DNA of 64,000 nucleotides from DZBG01 sp049241565. GTDB lineage: Bacteria > Bdellovibrionota > Bacteriovoracia > Bacteriovoracales > Bacteriovoracaceae. Of the stretch, positions 53,126 through 61,374 are shown piece after piece; within the stretch, counting starts at the first letter, position 1; every line of letters starts with the position of its first letter. Location of the stretch: positions 124,001 to 188,000 of the forward strand of contig JBMLQL010000050.1 of the NCBI GenBank assembly GCA_049241565.1, in the 5' to 3' direction. The notes below the pieces were generated by a model. The model saw only the letters and a program-made list of their open reading frames with translations, was not told the DNA's origin and did not search any database. The position numbers and the translations under genes are program-made.

Positions 53126-53601
53126 AAAGCATGAACCGCATTTTAACTCAAAAAGGATTTGGACTGCTTGAAACAATGATTGGTTTTGCCATCATGGGTG
53201 TTGGTACCTTTCTTATTCTTCGAGGCTTAGATATGTTTGACGATTCAAAGGTGCGAACAGATAAAAGTATCAATCTCGAGAACACACTTTCAAATATTCT
53301 TGAAAGCGTGAAGGCCAATATCATACTCGAAAAAGTCGATTTTCAGGCCGAAGAAGCCTTTTTTATCCATACAACTTATCAGGATGTAAAAAATAATCTT
53401 AAGCTATGCTGGGTTAAAGATGGAGTTATAACTCTTGAGGACTATCCTAATTGCCCTGGCAGGATTGGCTATGTCGTAACTCCGCTTAAAGTAGGAACTC
53501 TTTCTTTAAGAGGCCTGTATAAAGTAGTTATCCGTCTTACTCATGACGAACTCTACCCTGGAAGTTTTAAGCAGTACGAGTTTATAGTAAAAGGTCCCTA
53601 A
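53122..53601 (+). CDS. PilV-like minor pilin
   Basis: The 159-aa product carries the prepilin motif KGFGLLETMIGFAIMGVG, with Glu5 after the Gly cut site and the long hydrophobic helix. It should be cleaved by PilD and join a type IV pilus or type II-like pseudopilus. I start at ATG 53122 (ATGA overlap with the upstream stop). It is joined to the next pilin gene by a TAATG. Confidence 0.88.
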   Translation: MKSMNRILTQKGFGLLETMIGFAIMGVGTFLILRGLDMFDDSKVRTDKSINLENTLSNILESVKANIILEKVDFQAEEAFFIHTTYQDVKNNLKLCWVKDGVITLEDYPNCPGRIGYVVTPLKVGTLSLRGLYKVVIRLTHDELYPGSFKQYEFIVKGP

Positions 53602-54749
53602 TGAAATTATGGAATAAAATAAACCAAAAAGGTGTGACGTTGGTTGAGATGGTTGTCACTCTAGGAGTGGTTGGTATCCTTGGCCTTATTTTAGTTAACG
53701 TCTCCCGCTACGCTGATCGTCAGGTGAAAATTCAGATCGAGGATGTACAGACGATGATCTTAAAACTTGGAGCATCGAAAGTCATCACGCGAGACCTTGC
53801 CAATGCGACACCTAGTTTTAATTATATTAATCTTGCTGACAATCTTGATTCTTCCAATCCGAGACCATTTTTTGTCCTGGCAAAAAATGAATACTGCCAA
53901 GAGACAGCTTCAAATATTTGCAAAAGAGAATTCAAACTAACAATTCCGGATGGCCAAATCAAATCTGAGCCTTTTTTTGTGATAACGGTTCGCGGTTTTA
54001 CAAATGAACTTTTAAGGTATCCTCGGAATGTGGAAAAAGATGTATTCATGACATCTGCCCCTTTCACTTATCGTGGTTTGAATGATACTTCTGATCCAAC
54101 GGCTGATATAAGAAAATACCGCATTCCAGATTCTCCATCTCCCTCTCCGTGGTTCGCCAAACGTCTTGTGATGCTAACATCAAATAATGAGTTTTATGAT
54201 TGCTTCAATAAGACTCAAACGATGGGAGAAACGGGTAGTTGCACTCCTACTTGCACAGCTGCGCCTGGGACATGTAATTTTATAGCGAAGAGAGAACTTA
54301 AAATTTTAGGTGTTGTTAATGATAATGAATCGGATATTAATTTCCATCTTGTAAATGAAAGACCATTGCTCTTAAAGAATAAATACAATCTCTGCAACCT
54401 GAACAAGGATATGAACTGTACAAGTTATATTCCATTTGGCCCAGGTCTTACCACTTCAGAAAATCTTTTTAAAAAGATGCCCTTTATGCCTGGTCTAGCA
54501 GACGGCGCCTATATCTCACCCGTGGAGCTTATCCGCTACCATCTTGAGAAGCCTTCGCCCAATTCGCCCGATCATCAGATCCGTCTTTTTCGGTCAGTGG
54601 CAGATTTATCTGGCGGCTTGCTTAAATTCGAACGGGCCCATATTTTAATGACAGGTGTCCAAAGCATGGTTTTTACAAGGAACAATATTTCGAATCCGAC
54701 AATTGAGTACAAAATCAATAAGGCCAGACTCCAACAAAGTATAAAATAA
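53601..54749 (+). CDS. PilW-like minor pilin
   Basis: The 382-aa protein starts with QKGVTLVEMVVTLGVVGILG, a prepilin signal with Glu5. It has a long C-terminal globular part with paired cysteines (CTPTCTAAPGTC). Size and order after PilX- and PilV-like genes fit PilW, part of the tip complex that primes pilus assembly. No pilus motor, secretin or peptidase gene lies in the window. Confidence 0.85.
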   Translation: MKLWNKINQKGVTLVEMVVTLGVVGILGLILVNVSRYADRQVKIQIEDVQTMILKLGASKVITRDLANATPSFNYINLADNLDSSNPRPFFVLAKNEYCQETASNICKREFKLTIPDGQIKSEPFFVITVRGFTNELLRYPRNVEKDVFMTSAPFTYRGLNDTSDPTADIRKYRIPDSPSPSPWFAKRLVMLTSNNEFYDCFNKTQTMGETGSCTPTCTAAPGTCNFIAKRELKILGVVNDNESDINFHLVNERPLLLKNKYNLCNLNKDMNCTSYIPFGPGLTTSENLFKKMPFMPGLADGAYISPVELIRYHLEKPSPNSPDHQIRLFRSVADLSGGLLKFERAHILMTGVQSMVFTRNNISNPTIEYKINKARLQQSIK

Positions 54750-54774
54750 GAGAAAAGATATCCCGAGGGGGGAA

Positions 54775-56238
54775 ATGATGAAAACTCTGATGTACACGTT
54801 ATTATTTGCGGCATCCAGTCTCACAGCACAGGCCCAATTTACAGTCGCACCATTTGGTGCCTCTGGAGCAGGAGCTCCTCCAGTTGGAGAAAGTCGGTCG
54901 AGTAAATGTGGGGCACAAGGATGTCTTGAAATTAAAGTTCGTCCTTATTGCTTCGGAACCAACCTGAGGGCCTACGCTGAAGACAAGCAACTTCGCCCAA
55001 ATCAACCGGTCGAAATGCATATTGAACTCACTGATGCGGAAAATGCGAGCAAAAAAGATAATTTTAAAGTCGTCTTTCCGGCGATGCTTACTTACCCCAC
55101 AGACGGCGTGAGAACAGATTGTGTCGTGAACTCAGGCTCAGGAAGTGTTAAGAATATTCGCTGTATGGTTCCTGGAATCGTTCAACCAGTGGACTACAAA
55201 ATAACAAACTGGAAATTAAATAAAAATCCTAGTTGTTACGCTGGAGGGGGAAGCCATGGTCAGGAATATTGCGACTATGCTGCCGTTCAAACCGACGCAG
55301 AACTTCAATCCTCAGTGTCTGCTGATCAAAACATAAAATGTCTCTATAAGTTTAATGGCTCATACCAAGTTGTTAACGGTTCTGTAAGTTGTGTTCTTCC
55401 GTCTCAAGCCCCAACCTACAGCTCTCAAGTTAAAGTTTATAATTCTGCTAATCAAGATATTACTTCATCAGTAAATCTCAATGCCTTCACGAATAATATC
55501 AACTTCGTTTTCTCTCAGGCCCTTCAGTCGAGAAGTCAAGTTCAGAAGGTAAAGCATGGAACGCCAGTGACGGTAAAACCACCTTTGCATAAAATTACTT
55601 ATAAGCAAGGTGGGCGTGATATTACAGCAGTTATCGAAAGCGAAAAGTTCGATGAAGCGAATGCTAATAACTCTTTTACATCAATTGTAAAATTCCCTGG
55701 CCAAGAAGGTTTTTGTGGAGGCTACTATTCGCCACTTATGCTTTTCTTTGATGAACAAGTTCCTCAGTTCAATGGAGTTTCAACATTCCCGCTTTATGGG
55801 ATGAAAGACGGTGCTCGTGTTAACTGGCCAGAAAAAGATGCTCCAGGATTCTTCCTTGTCAATCTTGGAAAAGACGTCAAAGAAGTTTCATCACATACTC
55901 AACTATTTGGTAAAACGGATAAGTTTGAAAATGGATTTGAAGCTCTAAAAGTTCATGATTCAAATAAAGATGGTGTGATCGATGCCAAAGACCCTATCTT
56001 TAAGTCACTTGCTCTTTGGAGAGATATGAACAGTAACGGTAATTCTGAAAATGGAGAAATCGTCAGCCTTAAATCTAAAGGAGTGGTTTCCATCGATCTG
56101 AAGTACAGTACTCGTGATGTGACAAAATTTGACTCTCGAGCTCGTGCCAAAGAAAAAAGTAAATTTAGCTTTAGAGATGCTAATGGTAAAGTCGTTAAAA
56201 GTAATATCTACGATGTTTGGCTAGCTCCAATCGACTAG
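54775..56238 (+). CDS. Exported EF-hand-type calcium-binding protein of the pilin operon
   Basis: After a signal peptide (LMYTLLFAASSLTAQAQ) come ~350 residues with several Cys (EIKVRPYCFG; IKCLYKFNGS), then a two-lobed Ca-binding motif. HDSNKDGVIDAKDPIF and WRDMNSNGNSENGEI both have the Asp/Asn spacing of EF-hand or dockerin-like loops, followed by KGVVSIDL. It is 25 bp after the PilW-like gene and so is probably part of the same pilus tip or adhesin, a role like that of PilY1 though not similar in sequence. GGGGGG precedes the ATG pair at 54775/54778. Confidence 0.82.
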   Translation: MMKTLMYTLLFAASSLTAQAQFTVAPFGASGAGAPPVGESRSSKCGAQGCLEIKVRPYCFGTNLRAYAEDKQLRPNQPVEMHIELTDAENASKKDNFKVVFPAMLTYPTDGVRTDCVVNSGSGSVKNIRCMVPGIVQPVDYKITNWKLNKNPSCYAGGGSHGQEYCDYAAVQTDAELQSSVSADQNIKCLYKFNGSYQVVNGSVSCVLPSQAPTYSSQVKVYNSANQDITSSVNLNAFTNNINFVFSQALQSRSQVQKVKHGTPVTVKPPLHKITYKQGGRDITAVIESEKFDEANANNSFTSIVKFPGQEGFCGGYYSPLMLFFDEQVPQFNGVSTFPLYGMKDGARVNWPEKDAPGFFLVNLGKDVKEVSSHTQLFGKTDKFENGFEALKVHDSNKDGVIDAKDPIFKSLALWRDMNSNGNSENGEIVSLKSKGVVSIDLKYSTRDVTKFDSRARAKEKSKFSFRDANGKVVKSNIYDVWLAPID

Positions 56239-56273
56239 GATAATCAAGAATAGATCTAATTCCTTATTTAGCG

Positions 56274-56296
56274 GCCCACCATTTGGTGGGCTTTTT
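56274..56296 (+). terminator. Terminator of the minor-pilin operon
   Basis: A 7-bp stem (GCCCACC 56274-56280, GGTGGGC 56285-56291) with an ATTT loop is followed by five T. Confidence 0.88.
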
Positions 56297-56323
56297 CATT
56301 TAATGCCCTTATAATCAAAATCT

Positions 56324-56908
56324 ATGAAGTTAGACTTTGTGCTTGTTGATAACAGCGAACTCTCATTTAATGTTCAAAAAGAAGTCATCATTATTGGAAG
56401 ATCCCCAAAATGTGATATCGTTATTCCCCACGAAGGGATGTCACGCAGGCATTGCCAAATTACTTACAAAGACGGAGATCTTTTTATTGAGGATCTTGGT
56501 AGTGTCAATGGCGTGTATATTGATGGATCAAAGATCATGCCAAATACCCCCACTAAATTTCAAACTTTTCTTAGTGTGGCCTTTGGAGCTGTTCAAACTC
56601 TTAAAATTGAACTGGATGATGTAACTAAAGCCACAACACTTCCTGGTCCAATCGCAGGTAAAGCTTCGACTAATGTTTCTGCAGGAACGTCACCGAAATT
56701 AGTTCATCAAGAGCGTACCGGAAAAATTAAGAAGGCTGGTCATGCAGCAGAATCATCAGGGCCCAAGAAGGTTGCCAAGGAGGAGAAGAAATCAAACTCT
56801 ATGATGATCATTCTTATTCTGGTTGCTGTTGTTGGAGTGGCCGCTTACTTTTTTATGGGACAAGAAGAAGTCCCGGCTGGCCCTACACCTGAGCAAATCT
56901 ACGAGTAA
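56324..56908 (+). CDS. FHA-domain membrane protein, right flank of the pilin locus
   Basis: The 194-aa protein has an FHA domain (IIIGRSPKCDIVIPHEGMSRRH; LFIEDLGSVNGVYIDGSKI), a Lys/Ser-rich linker and a membrane helix (MMIILILVAVVGVAAYFFM, about residues 159-177). It is the paralogue of the 49686-50294 protein, and both begin MKLDF. It lies after the pilin terminator, so it has its own promoter. It may recruit phosphorylated partners to the inner membrane at the pilus. Its end overlaps the convergent HAD gene by 10 bp. Confidence 0.88.
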   Translation: MKLDFVLVDNSELSFNVQKEVIIIGRSPKCDIVIPHEGMSRRHCQITYKDGDLFIEDLGSVNGVYIDGSKIMPNTPTKFQTFLSVAFGAVQTLKIELDDVTKATTLPGPIAGKASTNVSAGTSPKLVHQERTGKIKKAGHAAESSGPKKVAKEEKKSNSMMIILILVAVVGVAAYFFMGQEEVPAGPTPEQIYE

Positions 56909-57621
56909 TGTTTTAAAAGATAATTATAAACACCATCTGCATTAGCGTTCTCTTCTCCCTCAAGAATCACTCGAGGATAATAAGACAATCGTCCAAGGCA
57001 TTTTTTGATATTGCTCACACCAATTGAATTATCAAAGAACTGAAACATACTTTCATCATTTGGTGCATCACCAAAAAATAAACAATCCTTAGCATGATCA
57101 AGAGGTCTAAAATCCTTAAGGAATTTTTCTACACCTTTAAACTTTGAAATGTCTCCACACCAAAAATTCACATGGACATTAGATTTCGTAAAATTAATAT
57201 TATGCTGATGCATAAATGCAAAGACATCATCGAGATCTTCTTCATTCATCAGATGAAACTCAATGGCCCGGTCCGTTTTTCTTCCAAAGCTATCAACCGA
57301 AAGTGGTATATGAGGAAAATGTTCTTTAAGTTTTTCCGTAAAATCAGCTAATCTTCTTACTTCAAACGGCGAAATGGTTAGATCCTCAACAATCTCTCCA
57401 CGCTCATCCTTAGTGAGAATAACTCCCCCACCTTCCATAATCGCGGCCTTCATTTGAGGAAAATGAGTCAGAAAAAAATGGCCCCATGAAAGTGAGCGTC
57501 CCGAAACAATCACAAGCTCCGAATTATTTCTTCCAATGAGGTCCATGATCTCAAAAAACTTTGGTGTTAGTTCACGGTTTTCACGAGTAATGGTTCCATC
57601 AAAGTCTGAGAATACGATCAT
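56899..57621 (-). CDS. HAD-family phosphatase, Cof/IIB type
   Basis: The 240-aa enzyme has motif I FSDFDGT (Asp6, Asp8), motif II VSGRS, a Lys (KFKGVEKFL) and motif IV FFGDAPNDESMF, the layout of HAD hydrolases with a type-II cap. Substrates of this group are sugar phosphates or similar small molecules. The exact one cannot be read. It stands alone between convergent and divergent neighbours. Confidence 0.88.
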   Translation of the reverse strand: MIVFSDFDGTITRENRELTPKFFEIMDLIGRNNSELVIVSGRSLSWGHFFLTHFPQMKAAIMEGGGVILTKDERGEIVEDLTISPFEVRRLADFTEKLKEHFPHIPLSVDSFGRKTDRAIEFHLMNEEDLDDVFAFMHQHNINFTKSNVHVNFWCGDISKFKGVEKFLKDFRPLDHAKDCLFFGDAPNDESMFQFFDNSIGVSNIKKCLGRLSYYPRVILEGEENANADGVYNYLLKHYS

Positions 57622-57738
57622 ATAAATTCCGGGGCAAAAGTAGAGGTTCAGTCTTAATCATAAAGTAGACTTGTGCTTTTTCCAACAATTAGACCCTGAT
57701 AACTCATGGCGAAATCAAGCTTCAAAGCGCAAAATTCG

Positions 57739-57767
57739 TTGACTTAAGCCCCAACTCTCAATATAAA
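57739..57767 (+). promoter_or_regulatory. Sigma70-type promoter of the tRNA-His gene
   Basis: TTGACT (57739-57744) and TATAAA (57762-57767) are 17 bp apart. The tRNA starts 21 bp after the -10 box, which fits a start site near 57775. Confidence 0.8.
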
Positions 57768-57787
57768 TGGATACTTCTTCGTTCAGT

Positions 57788-57864
57788 GGTGACCGTAGTT
57801 CAGTCGGTAGAGCGCCAGATTGTGATTCTGGTTGTCGTGGGTTCGAGCCCCATCGGTCACCCCA
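57788..57864 (+). tRNA. tRNA-His(GTG)
   Basis: The cloverleaf folds fully: acceptor GTGACCG/CGGTCAC, anticodon stem CCAGA/TCTGG with loop TTGTGAT (anticodon GTG at 57822-57824), and T-loop TTCGAGC. An encoded extra G at -1 (57788) pairs with the discriminator C, the identity mark of tRNA-His, and CCA is encoded. Its 3' end is repeated 3.3 kb downstream. Confidence 0.97.
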
Positions 57865-57868
57865 TTTT
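57855..57868 (+). repeat. Possible attachment-site core at the tRNA-His 3' end
   Basis: GGTCACCCCATTTT covers the last bases of tRNA-His and four bases beyond. The same 14 bp recur at 61199-61212, bracketing a recombinase-like gene and four other genes. tRNA 3' ends are favoured integration targets. Confidence 0.45.
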
Positions 57869-58034
57869 GAAACAAATCGAACTCACGCCCGTCGGGCACA
57901 CAAAGTTTCTTCAATTAAATCAATCAGTTCTAATCTCTGTGATTCCGATAAATCGTAGTTCACTTCTTAACCCTTTGGTCTCAAAACCACTAATATGGTA
58001 TAGAGTAAATTTACGACTTATGCCATAATAAGCT

Positions 58035-58982
58035 ATGACCGCTTTATTGGATGCTCGAATTTTAAAACGCCTTACCAGTTCTCTTGCTGAACTCAATCGC
58101 CATCGTCCGTTGAAGGCATCGACTTTAAAAAAGCTTCGCGAACAATTTACTGTTGAGATGACCTATCATTCAAATGCCATTGAGGGAAATCGGCTTACCC
58201 TAAAGGAAACTCTTCTTGTTCTTCGTGAAGGTGTCACGATCAAAGGGAAAAACCTTCAAGAACATCTCGAAGCAAAAAATCACGAAGAGGCCATGAACTT
58301 TCTTTTCGAGGTTGTGGACTCAAAAAAACGCTTAACGCTTTCTCATCAGCTAATCCGTCAGCTTCATCAACTCGTGGTGAAAGACACTGAAGCGAGTATT
58401 GCTGGAACTTACCGAAATACTGATGTGCAAATTTTAGGTTCAAAACATCGCCCTCCACCCGGTTATCAGGTACAAGAGCAAATGACAAAATTCTTTGAGT
58501 GGATGGCTGAAAGTAAAAGCAATTATCATCCAGTGGAATTCGCGGCCCTTGCTCATCATCGCTTTGTAGCGATTCACCCTTTCGAAGATGGAAATGGAAG
58601 AACCGGGCGACTCCTCATGAATTTGCTTCTAATGAGAAATGACTATCCGATTGCCATCATTCAAAAAAATGATCGAACGAAATATTATAATGCACTTGAT
58701 GATGCCGATGCTGGGGATATGCTTGCAATAGTTCGAATAGTCGCTCAGGCTGTGGAAAGAACACTAAGTATCTATATTAAAGCAATCGTTAAGAGTTCAT
58801 CTCAGTCTGAACTTCTTCTTCTATCCGAGCTTGCAGATAAAACTGAATTTTCAGCTAAACATTTAAACCTACTTGCACGCAAGGGAATGCTAAAGGCCCA
58901 AAAAGAAGGGCGAAATTGGTATAGTTCACTGAAAGCCGTTGAAGATTATAAAAAATCTAGACTCCGAAAACGGGATTCATGA
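58035..58982 (+). CDS. Fic-domain protein, class II
   Basis: Fic enzymes transfer AMP to Tyr, Ser or Thr of target proteins. The active-site motif HPFEDGNGRTGR (His181) is complete, and the inhibitory helix lies N-terminal (SNAIEGN, Ser46/Glu50), which makes it a self-restrained class II Fic. A flap region around YRNTDVQILGSKHRPP and a C-terminal winged-helix-like end (LLLLSELADKTEFSAKHLNLLARK) complete the 315-aa protein. No antitoxin gene is adjacent. It is the first gene after tRNA-His, with 170 bp of unremarkable sequence before it, and its stop overlaps the convergent LysR gene by 6 bp. Confidence 0.93.
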   Translation: MTALLDARILKRLTSSLAELNRHRPLKASTLKKLREQFTVEMTYHSNAIEGNRLTLKETLLVLREGVTIKGKNLQEHLEAKNHEEAMNFLFEVVDSKKRLTLSHQLIRQLHQLVVKDTEASIAGTYRNTDVQILGSKHRPPPGYQVQEQMTKFFEWMAESKSNYHPVEFAALAHHRFVAIHPFEDGNGRTGRLLMNLLLMRNDYPIAIIQKNDRTKYYNALDDADAGDMLAIVRIVAQAVERTLSIYIKAIVKSSSQSELLLLSELADKTEFSAKHLNLLARKGMLKAQKEGRNWYSSLKAVEDYKKSRLRKRDS

Positions 58983-59870
58983 CATTGCTTCAGCGAAATG
59001 CTTTTCAATATCATCTAGTAGGAGTCGATAAAAGCGAAGGGGGCTGCGGTTTTTATTCCAAATTGCTTCAATCGTGTAAGATGCTGTGTAATCACTCATT
59101 TCAATTTGCTTTAACCACGAATTGTTTTTTAAGAATATATCTGGGAGAAAAGCCCAGGTTTCAGATTGCTTGAGAATCGGCAATTTTAAATCGTAACTAT
59201 CCACAATATATTTGTATGAGGGTTGAATTTTAAGTCTCTTAAATGCTGGGTGACTTTCACAGTTTTCAATCCCTTGAAAAGCTTTTGTGCCGACGGCATC
59301 GAATTTATTTAAAAGTGATGCCCTCTCTGCAATTGATTTTATCTTAGTTATAGGATGAGAATTGCTTGTGCAGAAAACCAACTTTCCTTTGTAAAGTATC
59401 TTTCTTTCTATGCTTGGATGCTCCATCGGAGAGAAGCACACACCAAAATCAATCGAACCATCAGCGACGGAGCTAATTACCTCGGCTGAGCGTTTTGCCA
59501 GTATCTCAAGCGTAATTTCGGGTTTGGATTGAATCATTTTGAAAGTTTTTCTGTTTTGAATGAATGGAAAAAGGCTGTGCGTGACAGCTATCTTATACAG
59601 GCCAGTAGTAAGAGATTCCCCTGATAATCCTTCCTTTACTTTTTCTATTTGCTCTAACAGTGGCCGAATTTGACGGGCGAACTCAATTCCCTTTTCGGTG
59701 AGAATAATGTTCCTTCCAACTTTCGCCGTCAGTTGTACATTTAACTCTTCTTCAAGTTTGCTGACTCCATGGGATATGGCGGTGGAGCTAATACCAAGAA
59801 GGAGAGCCGCCTTTTGGATATGCTGGGTCTCTGAGAGGATTATAAAATATTTAGCGTGGTCTATATTCAT
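58977..59870 (-). CDS. LysR-family transcriptional regulator
   Basis: The 297-aa protein has the N-terminal winged helix-turn-helix (FIILSETQHIQKAALLLGIS, SSTAISHGVSKLEEEL) and a C-terminal periplasmic-binding-protein-like effector domain. The divergent neighbour, 115 bp away, is the 153-aa exported protein. LysR regulators often control the divergent gene, so that is a likely target. Effector unknown. Confidence 0.92.
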   Translation of the reverse strand: MNIDHAKYFIILSETQHIQKAALLLGISSTAISHGVSKLEEELNVQLTAKVGRNIILTEKGIEFARQIRPLLEQIEKVKEGLSGESLTTGLYKIAVTHSLFPFIQNRKTFKMIQSKPEITLEILAKRSAEVISSVADGSIDFGVCFSPMEHPSIERKILYKGKLVFCTSNSHPITKIKSIAERASLLNKFDAVGTKAFQGIENCESHPAFKRLKIQPSYKYIVDSYDLKLPILKQSETWAFLPDIFLKNNSWLKQIEMSDYTASYTIEAIWNKNRSPLRFYRLLLDDIEKHFAEAMS

Positions 59871-59985
59871 ACAAAAAACTTACTGGTTTAGATGAAATTA
59901 ATTCATTTTTAATTACGATTCATTTCGCATAAAAAACATAACAACTCAAGAAGAATTTAAATTTGAGGCGAATAAGGAGAAAGAA

Positions 59986-60447
59986 ATGAGAAGTTTTAGT
60001 GTGTTGATAGGGTTAGTTTTATTGAATTTGATTCCTGTGCAAGCGAAAGCATATGTACAGCAAACATGTACGTTTCTGAATGGTTATGGTGATCATAGTG
60101 TAAAAACATTGAATATCGGGTACGCAAGACCAAGAAAGCCATCTTACCAATACATAACTGTTCTCGGGTCAGGAGCTTCCAAAACTCTCGCTTTTAACAT
60201 TGATGACAAGATTTACGCTGGGCCTGGAAAAGGGGTGGATATCTACAAAATTGGATACATGCTTCCATCAAAACGCGAAGACCAAGCAGTTGCAACGATT
60301 TATGTGTGGCCTGAGAGCAGTCAATTTTTTCCGGGCGAAGTTCATTTAAGCAATATTGAAGTTCTTGATCGTAATGGAAATCACATTGCTTATTACCATG
60401 CTACAAAGCCATGTGTGACAATTTGGAAGGCCGACACTATTTGGTAA
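59986..60447 (+). CDS. Exported hypothetical protein, 153 aa
   Basis: A signal peptide (FSVLIGLVLLNLIPVQAKA) leads a ~130-residue mature part that looks all-beta (TIYVWPESSQFFPGEVHLSN) and has two Cys near its ends (QTCTF; KPCVT). A ribosome site AAGGAG precedes the ATG. It is divergent from the LysR gene and followed by a strong hairpin. No family recognised. Confidence 0.75.
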   Translation: MRSFSVLIGLVLLNLIPVQAKAYVQQTCTFLNGYGDHSVKTLNIGYARPRKPSYQYITVLGSGASKTLAFNIDDKIYAGPGKGVDIYKIGYMLPSKREDQAVATIYVWPESSQFFPGEVHLSNIEVLDRNGNHIAYYHATKPCVTIWKADTIW

Positions 60448-60457
60448 TCGCTATTTT

Positions 60458-60501
60458 AAATCAAACCGTTTGCGAGTACAAAATCTCGGACGGTTTGATT
60501 T
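60458..60501 (+). terminator. Long hairpin after the 153-aa exported protein
   Basis: A 12-bp outer stem (AAATCAAACCGT, ACGGTTTGATTT) encloses a CGAG/CTCG inner stem and is followed by a short T-rich tract. It also touches the stop of the convergent 53-aa gene. Confidence 0.7.
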
Positions 60502-60662
60502 TATCGACTTGGCAATGTCATAGCCTTGGGCCATTTTGATGCCTGAGAGTCGATAATAAGATGAATTTGCGCCTTACGGACTTGGAAAAGAATCCATGGG
60601 AGATTTCCTGAAGCCACAGCCATGAAAGCTAAAGCAACTGCGATTTTGATGAGATTATTCAT
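60501..60662 (-). CDS. 53-aa membrane peptide coupled to the recombinase-like gene
   Basis: The ORF starts MNNLIKIAVALAFMAVASGN and ends MTLPSR. Its ATG overlaps the upstream gene's stop (ATGA at 60659-60662), and GGAGG sits five bases before it inside that gene, so translation is very likely. One hydrophobic segment (residues 4-18) is followed by a basic amphipathic part (QVRKAQIHLIIDSQASKW). Function unknown. The pairing with a recombinase-like gene suggests a mobile-element accessory protein. Confidence 0.72.
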   Translation of the reverse strand: MNNLIKIAVALAFMAVASGNLPWILFQVRKAQIHLIIDSQASKWPKAMTLPSR

Positions 60663-61225
60663 TTGATCCTCCGATCATTGGGTTGGTTGATAAGAAACTT
60701 TTCATTGAATTTGAGAATCTGGGAGACGGACTTCGCAAACCATCTACCACCGTTCTTGGTTGAAATTTTACGGTGGGTAAGCTCGGCTGCAATTTTATGC
60801 AAACTAAAACCTTGATGGCGTAACTGAAACATCAACTCGACGCACCGCCATTCGCTCGGTTCCTTTTCCAAAATGCCATTTACTGACTTCCATCCATAGG
60901 GCTGTTGCGAGGAATTTGAACGCATCTCTGATGGAATTTGATCGCTATAACGGCCGATTTTTAGAGTTCGACATACCCTAAGAACGGTTGTCAGAGACAC
61001 ACCGAGTGTAATAATTGTCTCTACGAAAGAGAGTTTTTTAACCTCGATGCAATCTCGGACTAAGGCTTCAAGTTTAGCTTTGCTGTATTTAATTTTATGT
61101 TTTAATTTTGGGGAGTTAGCAGCGATTTGATCGCTAGAAAATACCGCATTTAGCGCAAGTTTGAACGAGATGTAAATTGGTTCGACTTTTAACCAATGGG
61201 TCACCCCATTTTTATACGAGCACAC
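60659..61225 (-). CDS. Recombinase-domain-like protein without a catalytic domain
   Basis: Residues ~110-175 resemble the 'Recombinase' domain of large serine recombinases: GWKSVNGILEKEPSEW, FQLRHQGFSLHKIAAELTHR and KISTKNGGRWFAKSVSQIL. The Ser-containing resolvase domain is missing, so this may be a DNA-binding or directionality factor, or a remnant. An upstream helix-turn-helix-like region (FVETIITLGVSLTTVLRV) is present. The start is uncertain: GTG at 61225, or GTG at 61204, which lies within the repeat of the tRNA 3' end. It is coupled to the 53-aa gene. Confidence 0.65.
   Translation of the reverse strand: MCSYKNGVTHWLKVEPIYISFKLALNAVFSSDQIAANSPKLKHKIKYSKAKLEALVRDCIEVKKLSFVETIITLGVSLTTVLRVCRTLKIGRYSDQIPSEMRSNSSQQPYGWKSVNGILEKEPSEWRCVELMFQLRHQGFSLHKIAAELTHRKISTKNGGRWFAKSVSQILKFNEKFLINQPNDRRIK
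61199..61212 (+). repeat. Second copy of the tRNA-His 3'-end sequence
   Basis: GGTCACCCCATTTT repeats 57855-57868 exactly. Twenty bases upstream is GGTTCGA (61179-61185), like the tRNA T-loop, so the site resembles a decayed tRNA 3' half. It lies at the 5' end of the recombinase-like gene. The following ~160 bp up to the GNAT gene show nothing I can name. Confidence 0.45.
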
Positions 61226-61374
61226 TCAGCTCGACATTCAAAGCCCCACCGTTTTTTTGCAAGACTCCCTTACCTCTTTCGGGCATAAGAGTAGGATGAC
61301 TTGCGTCCAAAACGAGAAATACTTAATGAATATAATCAAATAGAATACAGCTAAATCTTTAAAAAGGATTAAGA

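Noticed and set aside
57767..57958. ORF across the tRNA-His gene encoding SSVGRAPDCDSGCRGFEPHR
   Set aside because: This peptide is the well-known false translation of tRNA genes; the tRNA structure explains the sequence.
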